Counted from the first letter of the stretch, positions 1 to 9,074 are shown. The stretch: DNA of 64,000 bases from Acinetobacter terrestris (GCF_004331155.1 NZ_SJNZ01000009.1:56807-120806); one strand, 5' to 3'. A program made the numbers and translations. The notes: generated from the letters alone by a model not told the origin.

Positions 1-105
1 CAAATATTTATTGATGTTCAGGATGAAGAAATTATTTATCAACTTGACCCGATAGCTAAAACAACAAAAAAACGTACGAAAAAAGCCAAAGTTATAGAAG
101 CATAA
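1..105 (+). CDS. tssH: C-terminal tail of T6SS ATPase TssH/ClpV (partial)
   Basis: An open frame enters from the left edge and stops at 103-105, giving 34 residues that start QIFIDVQDEE and end in a Lys-rich tail. Hsp100 ATPases of the ClpB/ClpV family end with a short beta-strand segment of this kind, and in Acinetobacter T6SS loci the gene before tssA is usually tssH, whose product recycles contracted sheath. Only the tail is visible, so the assignment rests mainly on context. It lies 49 bp upstream of tssA on the same strand. Confidence 0.55.
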   Translation, partial: QIFIDVQDEEIIYQLDPIAKTTKKRTKKAKVIEA

Positions 106-154
106 TTTTAAAAAACTTTATTTTAAAAAAATTAAAAAAAGAGAAAGCCAGGAC

Positions 155-1282
155 ATGAGTTTAGAACTCGAAGCATTATTAAAAGCAATTTCACTTGAAG
201 CCCCGTGCGGGATGGATTGTTCATTTTCCAATGAGTTTCATGCCATTAAGAAAGCAAAAACTCAGGATGACCCGCTGTTAGATCAGGGTGACTGGATTAC
301 TGAGCCTAAACAGGCAGACTGGAACTTTGTAAATAGCAAAGCCACTGAATTGCTGACTGAAAAAACCAAGGATATTCGGTTATATAGCTGGTTGATTGAA
401 GCATGGTCAAAGCTGTATGGCTTTGAAGGTGTAGCCAAAGGTTTAGAGTTAACCCAACGGAGCTTAAGTGATTTCTGGATGTTATTGCATCCAGAAATTG
501 AAGATGATGATTTGGATCAACGTCTGGGTTTACTGCAAGGACTGATTAATCAGCTGCCAGTATCAATCAAAAATATCCCTGTGGTGAATCTATCACCTTT
601 TTATTCTTTAATAGATTATGAGGCTTTATTACATCAACAAAATTTACGCCGTAAACATACTGAAGATAATGATCAAGTTAACTTGAACTCATCACTTGAG
701 CAATTTGAACAAGCACTTTTTAATAGCTCTAAATCTTTTCAGTATAAAAATTATCAAGCGTATTTAGAAATTTTGAAACAGTGGAATATTTTAAAAGATG
801 TACTGAATGGCTTAATGGGCCTAGATGCTCCAAGTTTTGCAGTAATTGATTCTCAACTGGAATCCATTCATAGTAATCTAAAAAAAATATATAAAGCGGA
901 TGCCTTCGGTTCGCTAGAAGAAGATACAAATAAAATAAATCCTGAATCTGGAACAAAAATTTCGCCTGAAGCTATTCATTCACCTATTGAAATTGAATCT
1001 ACAATCACCACAAGGCATCCACAAAAATTTCAACCGCAACTTCAAAATCATGTGGCAAATCGTGAACAGGCCATGCAAGTTCTACAAGACATTGCCGATT
1101 ATTTTCAGGCCAATGAGCCGCATAGTCCGGTCAGCTATATGCTGCATAAAACCATTAAATGGAACCAGATGCCGTTACATGAATGGCTAAGCCAAGTCAT
1201 AAAAAATGAAAATCCATTAGAAACTGTACATGAACTTTTAGGTGTACAAAAAAATAATCATGACACAAATAACGATGGGTAA
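155..1282 (+). CDS. tssA: Type VI secretion protein TssA (ImpA family)
   Basis: The 375-residue product has the ImpA N-terminal domain at about residues 8-130 (early APCGMD motif, then DWNFV and the LRLYSWLIEAW-like helix), a variable Ser/Thr-rich linker around 255-300 and a C-terminal helical domain (HSPVSYMLHKTIKW). TssA proteins organise baseplate and sheath polymerisation in the cytoplasm. The ATG at 155 follows CCAGGA at a normal spacing. It is the second of six co-directional T6SS genes, with only 5 bp before tssK. The family is clear; which TssA subclass the C-terminus belongs to was not worked out. Confidence 0.9.
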   Translation: MSLELEALLKAISLEAPCGMDCSFSNEFHAIKKAKTQDDPLLDQGDWITEPKQADWNFVNSKATELLTEKTKDIRLYSWLIEAWSKLYGFEGVAKGLELTQRSLSDFWMLLHPEIEDDDLDQRLGLLQGLINQLPVSIKNIPVVNLSPFYSLIDYEALLHQQNLRRKHTEDNDQVNLNSSLEQFEQALFNSSKSFQYKNYQAYLEILKQWNILKDVLNGLMGLDAPSFAVIDSQLESIHSNLKKIYKADAFGSLEEDTNKINPESGTKISPEAIHSPIEIESTITTRHPQKFQPQLQNHVANREQAMQVLQDIADYFQANEPHSPVSYMLHKTIKWNQMPLHEWLSQVIKNENPLETVHELLGVQKNNHDTNNDG

Positions 1283-1287
1283 ATTAA

Positions 1288-2649
1288 ATGTTTAAAGCAG
1301 AAAAGATTCTTTGGGGCGAAGGCTTATTTTTACGCCCACAACATTTTCAATTACAGGATGCCTATCATGAACAGCGCTTGAATCATACGATTCGTTCGAC
1401 CATTCCTTTTGCTTATGGTGTGCAATCGATTCAGTTTGATGAAGTGCAATTAAGTACTCATGTCTTGGCTTTAGAAAAAGTGAACATGATTTGGCAAGAT
1501 GGCGATATTTACCAGGCGCCTGCACGTGACTTATTACCCCAACCCATTCAAATGGATGATTTAAGTTTACGTGGTGAAATAATGGTTTATTTGGCCTTAC
1601 CGTTGATTCAGCCGAATAAACGTAATGTAGCATTTGAAACCAGTACACAGCCTAGCCGTTATCATTCACATCTTACAGAAACCCATGATTTGTTTACTGA
1701 TGCGAGTGCAGCAGATATCACTTTATTACGACGCCGTGCGGAATTTAAACTATTTGAATCCAATGTTGAGCCTAACCATGAACTGGATGGCTTCTTGTAT
1801 TTACCCGTAGCGAAAGTTAAACGTCAAAGTTCTGGAAATTTTGAACTCGACCGTAAGTTTATTCCTCCGATCTTGCACATTGAAGCATGCGAAACACTGA
1901 TTTCCGGGTTAAAACGTACATTGAATGTGATTAAGGCCAAGATTAAAACCATTCAAAGCAACAATCGTGAAAATGAGCAAAAGTTGATTGAATTCCGTTC
2001 AGGCGATATTGTCTCTTTTTGGTTGGTCAATGCCTTAAATACTGCACATGCCACCCTGAACCATCTATTACAATATCCGCATATTCATCCAGAACGGCTA
2101 TTTTTTGAATTATTACGTTTAATCGGATCACTGCTCACCTTTTCTACTGCATATGAAGTTGATCAATTACCGCAGTATAAGCATCATCAATTACAGGAAA
2201 GTTTTTCCCAACTAGACGTTATTTTACGTGATTTACTCGATACGATTATTTCAAATCGCTATATCAGTATTGCCTTAAAAGAAATGCGCCCATCTTATTG
2301 GCTTGGAAGCTTGGAATCAGACAAAATTACGCGTGACACGCGACTTTATATCGCAGTTTCAAGTGGCATGATGCAAAACCATGAATTGGTTCAGTTGGTA
2401 CCGCTACGTTTTAAAGTGGGTAATACCGTGGATGTTGAACAACGTGTAGTTGCAGCCCTTCCGGTCATTCCTTTACATCACTTGATGCAGGTTCCAACGG
2501 CAATTCCGGTGCGTTCCGGTGTTAGTTATTTCGAAATAGAACCAAATAATGAGTTGTATCAACGGATGCTAGAAGCGGAATCGATTTGTATTTATATCCC
2601 TGCAGGTTTTCAGGATATCTCGATTGAACTGATTGCAGTGATGCAATAG
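1288..2649 (+). CDS. tssK: Type VI secretion baseplate protein TssK
   Basis: The 453-residue length and the start MFKAEKILWGEGLFLRPQHFQ are hallmarks of TssK (VasE/ImpJ), the baseplate subunit that links the wedge to the membrane complex TssJLM. The N-terminal shoulder domain is followed by a long helical region (about 200-320) and a C-terminal head (VPLRFKVGN... to the end) that contacts TssL. It starts 5 bp after tssA and ends 15 bp before tssL, so the three are very probably co-transcribed and translationally coupled. No truncation is seen. Confidence 0.95.
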   Translation: MFKAEKILWGEGLFLRPQHFQLQDAYHEQRLNHTIRSTIPFAYGVQSIQFDEVQLSTHVLALEKVNMIWQDGDIYQAPARDLLPQPIQMDDLSLRGEIMVYLALPLIQPNKRNVAFETSTQPSRYHSHLTETHDLFTDASAADITLLRRRAEFKLFESNVEPNHELDGFLYLPVAKVKRQSSGNFELDRKFIPPILHIEACETLISGLKRTLNVIKAKIKTIQSNNRENEQKLIEFRSGDIVSFWLVNALNTAHATLNHLLQYPHIHPERLFFELLRLIGSLLTFSTAYEVDQLPQYKHHQLQESFSQLDVILRDLLDTIISNRYISIALKEMRPSYWLGSLESDKITRDTRLYIAVSSGMMQNHELVQLVPLRFKVGNTVDVEQRVVAALPVIPLHHLMQVPTAIPVRSGVSYFEIEPNNELYQRMLEAESICIYIPAGFQDISIELIAVMQ

Positions 2650-2664
2650 TTAAGGATCATTACC

Positions 2665-3471
2665 ATGACTATAAACAATAATGCCCCTTCACTCTTTGAG
2701 GACGGCCAAATTGGGACGGGTTTGAACTCGAGCATAACTCAATCTAAAATCACCAGTACGGCTAATCTTGTCGATTTATTACATGACGGTTTCTATATCG
2801 TTTTTTTACTGAAGAACCAATATGTTCCAGCCAATGCAGATGAATTTCGTGACAAGATCTTGAGTCTGTTAAACCGCTTTGAAAATCAGGCACGAAAGTT
2901 GCTATTTTCAGCAGATGATATTCATGATGCCAAATATGCCTATTGTGCATTACTGGATGAAACCATTGTCACACAACAAGATGCACAGTTTTTTGAGTTG
3001 CAAAATCACTGGATGATTAGCCCATTACAATTAAGCCTTTTTGGTTCACAACTGGCAGGCTATCGTTTTTTTGAAATCTTGGAGTCGCTTCGTAGTCACG
3101 ATAAAGAACGGCTGGTAGCATTGGAAGTCCTTCATTACTGCATGCTTCTGGGTTTTCATGGAAAATTCAGAATTGAGTCTATACAAAATTTAAGTCATCT
3201 GGTGGCACGTGTTGGAGATGAAATTAACTTTTTAAAAGGCAAAAAAACTGCCTTTTCTCCATTTTCAGCCTTGCCTGATCAAATTAAAAATATTATTCAT
3301 CGCGAATTACCATTTTTTGGGATTTTAATCTTTTTAGCAATTTTTGCCTTATCTTCATTTATTGGCTTGAATTTTATGCTTTCAAAACAAAATAATAATT
3401 CATTAGCAGGTTATCAGAACATTATTAGTTCACCTGCCGAACAAGCCTATATCACCATTCATTTACCATAA
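2665..3471 (+). CDS. tssL: Type VI secretion membrane protein TssL (DotU/IcmH)
   Basis: The 268-residue product shows the DotU cytoplasmic helical domain (NLVDLLHDGFYIVFLLKNQ, YAYCALLDETIV, LLGFHGKFRI) and one C-terminal membrane helix at about residues 214-236, the usual tail-anchored topology of TssL in the inner membrane. There is no OmpA-like peptidoglycan-binding extension, so anchoring to the wall must come from another protein; the peptidoglycan hydrolase two genes downstream (tagX) fits that need. An RBS (AAGGA) lies before the ATG at 2665. Confidence 0.93.
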   Translation: MTINNNAPSLFEDGQIGTGLNSSITQSKITSTANLVDLLHDGFYIVFLLKNQYVPANADEFRDKILSLLNRFENQARKLLFSADDIHDAKYAYCALLDETIVTQQDAQFFELQNHWMISPLQLSLFGSQLAGYRFFEILESLRSHDKERLVALEVLHYCMLLGFHGKFRIESIQNLSHLVARVGDEINFLKGKKTAFSPFSALPDQIKNIIHRELPFFGILIFLAIFALSSFIGLNFMLSKQNNNSLAGYQNIISSPAEQAYITIHLP

Positions 3472-3485
3472 AAGAAAATAAAAAA

Positions 3486-3914
3486 ATGGCAAAAGAAAAA
3501 CAGACATCTTTGAGAATATTACAGCCTTCAAAAAAGATACCTCACCCACGCGTATCGTATGGAGTTTTAGGTTTTTGTATGGGCGTTATTTTTAGCGCTA
3601 TTGCAAGTTCTGTTTATTTACATCATTTCATTCATAATAAAATTGAAAGTAGCTTGCTATCCAGCCATACAGACCACTTTGAACAAGATAACCTAAAAAA
3701 TAAGCCGCTTGCTACAGAGCTAGACACTCGTGTCATTGAACCGGATATTCAAATTCATCAACCGGTGCAATATGAAGAAAATCCAGTTGAATCTCCTCAA
3801 CCTAGAGAAGACGACTTAAGTAAAGTATTTATAAATCAAGGTCAATCCGAGCTCGTAGCGAAAAGCCTAAACAAAACACCAGTAATACCCAAAGAAACCG
3901 CCGTGGCTCCATGA
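3486..3914 (+). CDS. Small bitopic membrane protein of the T6SS operon
   Basis: The 142-residue product has a basic N-terminus, one membrane helix at about residues 24-47 (YGVLGFCMGVIFSAIASSVY) and then a polar, Pro/Glu-rich tail of about 90 residues with no recognisable domain; the tail would be periplasmic. It sits 14 bp after tssL, and its TGA overlaps the ATG of tagX (ATGA at 3911-3914), so it is made together with TagX. I do not recognise a family. A role as a TagX partner or membrane-complex accessory is inference from position only. Confidence 0.8.
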   Translation: MAKEKQTSLRILQPSKKIPHPRVSYGVLGFCMGVIFSAIASSVYLHHFIHNKIESSLLSSHTDHFEQDNLKNKPLATELDTRVIEPDIQIHQPVQYEENPVESPQPREDDLSKVFINQGQSELVAKSLNKTPVIPKETAVAP

Positions 3915-4864
3915 TTCTTGTCATCTTTATTTGCTTTATATGTTTAGCTTGCAGCCTGGCTCTATTATTTTCTTATGAATTACGCGCTAAAGTACAACAA
4001 TCTTTTCTGGTGCTTATTCCTCAAAGTAAGAAGCAATTAAATTCTGTCAGGTATTTTGCTCAACATTTAAATAATGCTGCAGCTCCTGAACAGATCCAGT
4101 CGCATTGGCATTTACAACAATGGTGGATTCTAGTTGCCGGCTTTTTTCTGTTTACCAGTATCTTGATTTTTGCATTTACGCGCCCGATTAATCCAACCAA
4201 AATTCAAGCCGATTATTTAAGAGAAGTGGATCCTCAAATTTATGCCTTGCTTGAGGGACAAATACTTTCACCACCACCCGAAGTGGAAGAATCACTCATT
4301 GAAGAAGCCATTATTGCTGCAACGAATATTGAGTCTGCTCAGCCCAATGTTCAGGCAAAAGTATTTAACCCAAATGTTGAAGATGTGTATATGCAGCATT
4401 CACATGCTGATCTGGCAGCAGCTGATCGCAAGTGGCACAAAATGAATCCGCGTTATAAACAGCGTTTACTGATGGTCTTTAAAATCATGCAGCAACGTCA
4501 TGGTTATGAAATGGTGTTATTAGAAGGTTATCGCAGTCCAGAGCGTCAAAATACTCTGGCCGGTAACAGTAATGTTACCCGTGCCAGAGGTTTTCAAAGT
4601 TATCATCAATTTGGTTTAGCCGCCGATGTTGCCTTTAAGCGCAATGGCAAAGTTTTTATTTCTGAACGTGATCCATGGGCAATGCAAGGCTACCAATTAT
4701 ATGGGGAAATTGCAGAATCGGTAGGTTTGACTTGGGGTGGCCGCTGGAAATCCATTCAGGATTATGGTCATACAGAATATCGCATGCCAGGACTCAGAAA
4801 AACGGCTGAAATGGCTGAACAACTCACCTCTGAAGGTCAACTGTTGGCAAATAGCATAAATTAA
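3911..4864 (+). CDS. tagX: T6SS-associated peptidoglycan hydrolase TagX (M15/VanY-like)
   Basis: The 317-residue protein has two N-terminal membrane helices (about residues 1-23 and 70-90) followed by a periplasmic VanY/M15-type peptidase domain. Zinc ligands are visible as SYHQFGLAADV (His, Asp) and DYGHTEYR (His), and the substrate-loop motif LEGYRSPERQ is present. In Acinetobacter TagX is a peptidoglycan endopeptidase needed for T6SS assembly, probably opening the wall for the TssJLM complex. It is the last gene of the operon and overlaps the preceding gene by 4 bp. Confidence 0.9.
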   Translation: MILVIFICFICLACSLALLFSYELRAKVQQSFLVLIPQSKKQLNSVRYFAQHLNNAAAPEQIQSHWHLQQWWILVAGFFLFTSILIFAFTRPINPTKIQADYLREVDPQIYALLEGQILSPPPEVEESLIEEAIIAATNIESAQPNVQAKVFNPNVEDVYMQHSHADLAAADRKWHKMNPRYKQRLLMVFKIMQQRHGYEMVLLEGYRSPERQNTLAGNSNVTRARGFQSYHQFGLAADVAFKRNGKVFISERDPWAMQGYQLYGEIAESVGLTWGGRWKSIQDYGHTEYRMPGLRKTAEMAEQLTSEGQLLANSIN

Positions 4865-4867
4865 TAC

Positions 4868-4898
4868 AGTAGCAGTTGAATTAAATTTAGCCGCTACT
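4868..4898 (+). terminator. Weak hairpin after tagX
   Basis: AGTAGC and GCTACT form a 6-bp stem over a long AT-rich loop just after the tagX stop, followed by TTTC. It may end the T6SS transcript, but the loop is long and the U-run poor. Confidence 0.3.
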
Positions 4899-4912
4899 TT
4901 CGATATCTGAGC

Positions 4913-5677
4913 CTAGTTTAAGTATTTATTCATCTCATCCAGAACTTGCTGGGTTTTCTCTGCATGTAACCAATGCCCAGCATCTTCTAACACTGCAATT
5001 CTAGCATGGGGAAATTGCTGCCGGATCGCAGCAAAATGTTCATCTTTACTGATATATGCAGATTTACCGCCACGAATAAACAATGCTTCTTTTTGCCAAG
5101 GCTGAATCATATTCCAATTGATAATATCCGGATAATGGTTAAATAAAGCCTCAACATTAAATAGCCATTGGCCCTTATTAAATGATTTCATTAAAAATTG
5201 AATCACCATTTCTTCATGCAAATATTCACGCATAATCTGCATCGCTTGTTGTCGGCTTTCAATCTGCGCATTTTGTACTGTAAATAAGGCTTTAAAAATT
5301 TGATCGTGATGACTTTCTTTATATGCAAATGGTGTCATATCCAGCACGACCAATTGTTCCAAGCGCTCTCCTGCACTATTTGCCAATTGCATGGCAATTT
5401 TTCCACCCATAGAATGGCCAATCACAGAGAATTTTTGAATATTCAAAGCATTCAATGTTTCCAAAATATCCACTGCCATGACTGGATAATTCATTTCTGG
5501 CGAATGTGCTGAATGTCCATGATTACGGACATCAATTTGAATCACTGAATGGGATTGATAATATGCTCGTGCTAGCATGCCCAAATTACTTAAACTGCCA
5601 AAAAGACCGTGAATAAATACCAGAGGTGTTTTTCCTGTAGCCGCTTCATTGAGATGAATTTGATAATTAAGAATCAT
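4913..5677 (-). CDS. ybfF: Alpha/beta-hydrolase, YbfF-like esterase
   Basis: The 254-residue product follows the YbfF esterase pattern closely: FIHGLFGSLSNLG oxyanion segment, IDVRNHGHS, NYPVMA.D, and the nucleophile elbow GHSMGG with Ser89; the catalytic His is in EDAGHWLHAE near the end. YbfF enzymes hydrolyse short acyl esters and acyl-CoA in the cytoplasm. It runs convergent to tagX with about 50 bp between the stops and is a single-gene unit. The ATG at 5677 is the first start of the conserved domain. Confidence 0.85.
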   Translation of the reverse strand: MILNYQIHLNEAATGKTPLVFIHGLFGSLSNLGMLARAYYQSHSVIQIDVRNHGHSAHSPEMNYPVMAVDILETLNALNIQKFSVIGHSMGGKIAMQLANSAGERLEQLVVLDMTPFAYKESHHDQIFKALFTVQNAQIESRQQAMQIMREYLHEEMVIQFLMKSFNKGQWLFNVEALFNHYPDIINWNMIQPWQKEALFIRGGKSAYISKDEHFAAIRQQFPHARIAVLEDAGHWLHAEKTQQVLDEMNKYLN

Positions 5678-5982
5678 GGATTTCTTTCATTACATTTTTA
5701 GATAGTCTTATGTTTATTGATAACTCAGATTTAATCAATTGCCATTTTTTAAAAATCTATTTTTTGCTTAGGCTATTTGCGATTATCCAAAATGGATAAA
5801 AAAGACTCTTACTCTAAATATCATTGATTTTGGATAATTTTCAAGAACAAGCAAGATCAAGAAATACATGAGGCTGAATTTATAACAATATATTTAAAAA
5901 CATATACTTATATTCAAAATCCCACAGGGTTGATCCTTAGCTATATTTAGACCTTTCCTGTTGTCTTACTCAATAAAATCGC
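5678..5982. other. Intergenic region with palindromes and a dispersed motif
   Basis: No gene is seen. It holds one copy of CTTAGGCTATTT (5767-5778), which recurs elsewhere in the window, then a perfect inverted repeat TTATCCA-AAA-TGGATAA just after it, and an AT-rich stretch at 5887-5914 resembling the one upstream of the YeeE relics (7687-7725). The ybfF promoter should lie in the left half. Confidence 0.5.
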
Positions 5983-6843
5983 TTATTTAAAATAATTTAA
6001 GGGCAATTTTAAATAACGAATACCGTTTGCTTCAGCTTCTGGACATTGCCCGCCTCTCATATTGATCTGGATCGCAGGTAGAATCAGTTTAGGCATAGAC
6101 AAGGTAGCATCACGGCGGTTTCGCATCTCAACAAAAGCAGCTTTAGTGGTACTGCTATTCAGGTGAATATTGGTGTTTTTCTGCTCGGTAATACTAGTTT
6201 CACAGCTATATTCCTGCCGCTCTTTGGGTAAATAATCATGACACAAGAAAACCCGGATATTTTCATCTAATTGATAGAGTTTTTTGACTGAATTAAATAA
6301 ATCATCAGCACTGCCCTTCGGAAAATCACAGCGCGCTGTGCCATAGTCCGGCATAAATAAGGTATCCCCGACAAATACCGCATCACCAATCACATAGCTT
6401 AAACAGGCTGGCGTTGGGATGTTATAGGCAATCAATTCACCAATGTTAAACTGTTCGCCATCTTCAAATAAATGATCAAATAATTGATGTGCATTTAAGT
6501 GTTTGATGTCTATATTATAAATTGCACTAAATGTTTCCTGCACAATGGCAATTTTTTTGCTCATTGCGATTTTGCCACCTAATTTTTCTTTTAAATACTG
6601 CTATGCTGTGAGATGGTCTGCATGGACATGGGTTTTCAAAATCCATTCTATGCTTAGGCTATTTTGATGTATATAGCCAATGATTTGATCTGCATGCGTG
6701 GTCTTGGTTGTCGCTGACGGCGCATCATAATCCAAAACACTATCAATAATTGCACAGCGCTGACTGATAGGATCAGTCACCACATAACTAAAGGTATTGG
6801 TCTTTTCATCAAAAAAATGCTGCACTTGTGGATGTTGCTTCAT
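5983..6843 (-). pseudogene. blh: Blh-type metallo-beta-lactamase-fold hydrolase with in-frame TAG
   Basis: A 287-codon frame encodes the whole Blh/persulfide-dioxygenase-like metallohydrolase. Residues 1-80 end with the metal motif THVHADHLTA, then a TAG (6601-6603), then QYLKEKLGGKIA and the rest with GDTLFMPDYGTARCDFP and FLCHDYLP. The reading frame is unbroken except for this codon; TCG (Ser, common here in homologues) to TAG would be a one-base change. Blh enzymes oxidise glutathione persulfide in sulfide detoxification and are usually linked to YeeE/YedE genes, as here (ATGA overlap at 6840-6843). An internal ATG at 6564 could only give a product without the HxHxDH site. Confidence 0.8.
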
Positions 6844-7267
6844 GAATTTCTTCCCATCAATTTACGATGAATTAACATGCCAATCATCATTGCGGCCATA
6901 AAATAAAGGGCTTGATAATATCCCAGACCAATCAAAGTCAGACTGGGTGCCGGGCAAATCCCTGCAATCCCCCAACCGATCACAAATATCAAACTTCCCA
7001 TTACAAGCTTGTAATCTATCTTATTATTTTTAGGTAAATCAATTATATATACATATGCTGTTTTGAGAGCCTGATTATGCATTTCCCTTCGAAACAGAAT
7101 AAATGCCACGGCGATTGCACCTAACATGACAAAGGTAAGGCTTGGCTCTTATTGGTGAAAAAATCTGGAAAATCTAATACTTTCTTAGAATTGGATATGC
7201 TTGAGAAAGCATCAAACCGATTGCAAGAAATTCATCAGACAAACAAGTCCGTCCATATGCATTTCAT
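6840..7267 (-). pseudogene. YeeE/YedE family (DUF6691-type) relic
   Basis: The C-terminal 95 codons from 7127 are intact and include the signature VIGWGIAGICPAPSLTLIG. Upstream the same family can be followed only by changing frame: EPSLTFVM is in frame at 7125-7148, KVLDFPDFF in another frame, and AIGLMLS further upstream, with stops between. The real start was probably the ATG at 7267. YeeE/YedE half-proteins are membrane carriers of thiosulfate or related sulfur compounds. The gene is inactivated by small indels; the short form alone lacks the first transmembrane helices. Confidence 0.7.
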
Positions 7268-7667
7268 GCTAGAACGTTCCAATAAGATGAGAAATCACGT
7301 ATCGATAAAGCGCCTGTAACGATAAATGTTAATTTTACGACCCTTCAACACTTAGACAGCCGTTTATTTCACAATTCCCGTGTACAGCCACAACTCATAC
7401 GTGTCCACCCCTTAGACCTTACAACAATTAGCATCAAGGGACTCGCCTTAAATTCAATATTTGGCGTTTGCAGCATGCCATAGAAAACGGCACCACAAAT
7501 AGCCCCAATACAAACCATAATGCCGGGGTTTTAAATATCGTTTGAGGATTTAATACTTGAGCAATGAGGCCGCTCACCCCAGCAATACGACCATTGACAT
7601 ACAAATATCCCACTACGGACTAGCCTATAAGTGTTCCACCTAGGAATGCGAGCAAGAAATCGTGCAT
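7268..7667 (-). pseudogene. YeeE/YedE family relic (first half-transporter)
   Basis: From ATG 7667 on the minus strand the frames read FLLAFLGGTLIG, stop, YVNGRIAGVSGLIAQ, then after a one-base shift GAVFYGMLQTPNIEFKASPLMLIV, and, more degraded, GCTRE and LTFIVTGA. These match in order the conserved blocks of the first YeeE protein (NGRIAGISG, ASPLLLIV, GCTSGHG, LTFIATGA). At least one nonsense codon and several indels disrupt it. It belongs to the same sulfur operon as the two genes downstream and confirms that the whole cluster is decaying. Confidence 0.65.
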
Positions 7668-8059
7668 GTATTAGTGCTCCAAAACAATATACTTTTAAAT
7701 ATTATATATAAAAATATATTTATATGATGGATATTTTGTGGATTAAATATCGAACGATGGAAAATTAGGCGAAACCACCCTATAAATCACTATACGTCTT
7801 ACATGGCCTAAGTATTATAAAATATGGTTAAATCTTGTTTAATTTATTGCAGACCTTTTAGAAATCCAGACTAATCCCTCTCGCCAAGTCATCTCATACA
7901 TCAATTAAATCACTGCTTACTTCTGCTGCCAAATCAAATATATCTAATCCTGAAGTCACCTCTGTATTGTCATTCTTATCTTGTTACTTGTGCTCAATTT
8001 CTGGCAAATCAAGATCTGCATCAATGGTTTCTATCTTTTGAAATGACCTGAAAAATTTA
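7668..8059. other. Upstream region of the decayed sulfur cluster, with a coding relic
   Basis: The left part (7687-7725) is a very AT-rich imperfect palindrome, a plausible operator for an ArsR/BigR-type regulator, though no regulator gene is present. The right part (about 7870-8030) read on the minus strand gives an acidic frame broken by two stops (EVTSGLDIFDLAAEVSSD is one piece), directly downstream of the zeta-toxin-like gene; it looks like decayed coding sequence of unknown family. Confidence 0.4.
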
Positions 8060-8812
8060 TTACTCTTCTACAAAATTTTTCAGGACTTTTTCTGCAAACC
8101 ACCATGGCAATTGCTGAGCATCAGGATTCATTTTTAAAGTTTCTGCAGATTGAATTTCTGCAATAAATGCCGCCTTTTCACCATTGGAAGAGTTATCAAA
8201 AAAATAGGTTCGATCACTGGCATCTACGGCCTGCATGAGTAAATCCATACTACGGTAATAGCGTTCAACAATCTTTTGTTCAGGTACAGGATGTCCACCC
8301 ACACTGACCCGATATTTAACTCGAGCAATATTAATCATCGGATCGACTGTCGATACATAATACAAATAGGTCTTAAAACCCTGACGTTTGGCTTCTTGTA
8401 GAAATTCCACTTTAGAAACATGAGACATCACCGTTTCAAAAGTAAAACTGATCTTTAAGCGTAAAAATTCTAGGCGAATATAATCAATAATACGTGCGCA
8501 GAGATAGGAGTCTATTTCCGATGCATCAAACTGAATGTTCCAATCATCTAATAGAATAGGCTCATTTGTTAGTAAAGGAACCAACTGTCCAGCATTCGGA
8601 CGTTTTTTCTGTTTGAGGAAATCTATTAGATCTTGTGCTTTTAAAGCAGGATGATAAGCCATCAAATCCAGTTGATGGCTATGCTTAAGGTTTTGTTCTA
8701 ATTCATCGGCATTTAAATAAGCCCCAATATGATGGGGCAATAAATATTCTTTGACTGTACTTTTTCCAGATCCATTGGGACCAGCAAACATCCTTATTCT
8801 TGGTTGAGGCAT
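8060..8812 (-). CDS. Zeta-toxin-like P-loop kinase
   Basis: The 250-residue product begins with a Walker A motif GPNGSGKST (residues 12-20) followed by NADELEQNL, and has SFTFETVMS and YLYYVSTVDPMINIARVKYRVSVGGHPVPEQKIVERYYRS, the order of elements seen in the zeta toxin/AAA_33 family. Zeta toxins phosphorylate UDP-N-acetyl sugars or other small targets. It follows the small gene at 8817-9074 by 4 bp, an antitoxin-toxin-like layout. That it is a toxin is inference; many chromosomal members are uncharacterised. Confidence 0.75.
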   Translation of the reverse strand: MPQPRIRMFAGPNGSGKSTVKEYLLPHHIGAYLNADELEQNLKHSHQLDLMAYHPALKAQDLIDFLKQKKRPNAGQLVPLLTNEPILLDDWNIQFDASEIDSYLCARIIDYIRLEFLRLKISFTFETVMSHVSKVEFLQEAKRQGFKTYLYYVSTVDPMINIARVKYRVSVGGHPVPEQKIVERYYRSMDLLMQAVDASDRTYFFDNSSNGEKAAFIAEIQSAETLKMNPDAQQLPWWFAEKVLKNFVEE

Positions 8813-8816
8813 TAAG

Positions 8817-9074
8817 TTATACAGCTGCCTCTTGTGTTCTCTTGCGTTTTAACACTTTAGGAAGATCATTAACGCTCACATAAGCCTTAGATAGGTCACG
8901 AATCACGGTTTCTTGTCCATTCACTTCGCGTTGTAGCAGTTGCTGTTCTTTTGCATAAACGACTGTCGCGACCGCACATGCTTTGTCAAAGGCATGACGA
9001 AATGCATGTATAGCAAGTTTAGGAATCATATCATCCTCATATTTGCCTGCTTTCATGATGCTATAAGCTGTCAT
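8817..9074 (-). CDS. Small partner of the zeta-like gene, putative antitoxin
   Basis: The frame is open from 9095 (TTG), but the ATG at 9074 has GGGAG 7-11 bases upstream, so the product is probably 85 residues (MTAYSIMKAGKYEDD...). It is mostly helical, with a basic C-terminus (KVLKRKRTQEAAV). I recognise no family; it is not an obvious epsilon antitoxin. Its stop is 4 bp from the start of the kinase gene, so both are surely co-expressed. The role as antitoxin is suggested by order and spacing only. Confidence 0.65.
   Translation of the reverse strand: MTAYSIMKAGKYEDDMIPKLAIHAFRHAFDKACAVATVVYAKEQQLLQREVNGQETVIRDLSKAYVSVNDLPKVLKRKRTQEAAV

Noticed and set aside
7155..7319. Plus-strand 54-codon frame from a GTG (KKSGKSNTFLELD...)
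   Set aside because: The minus strand here reads as YeeE/YedE remnants in several frames; the plus frame is their shadow.
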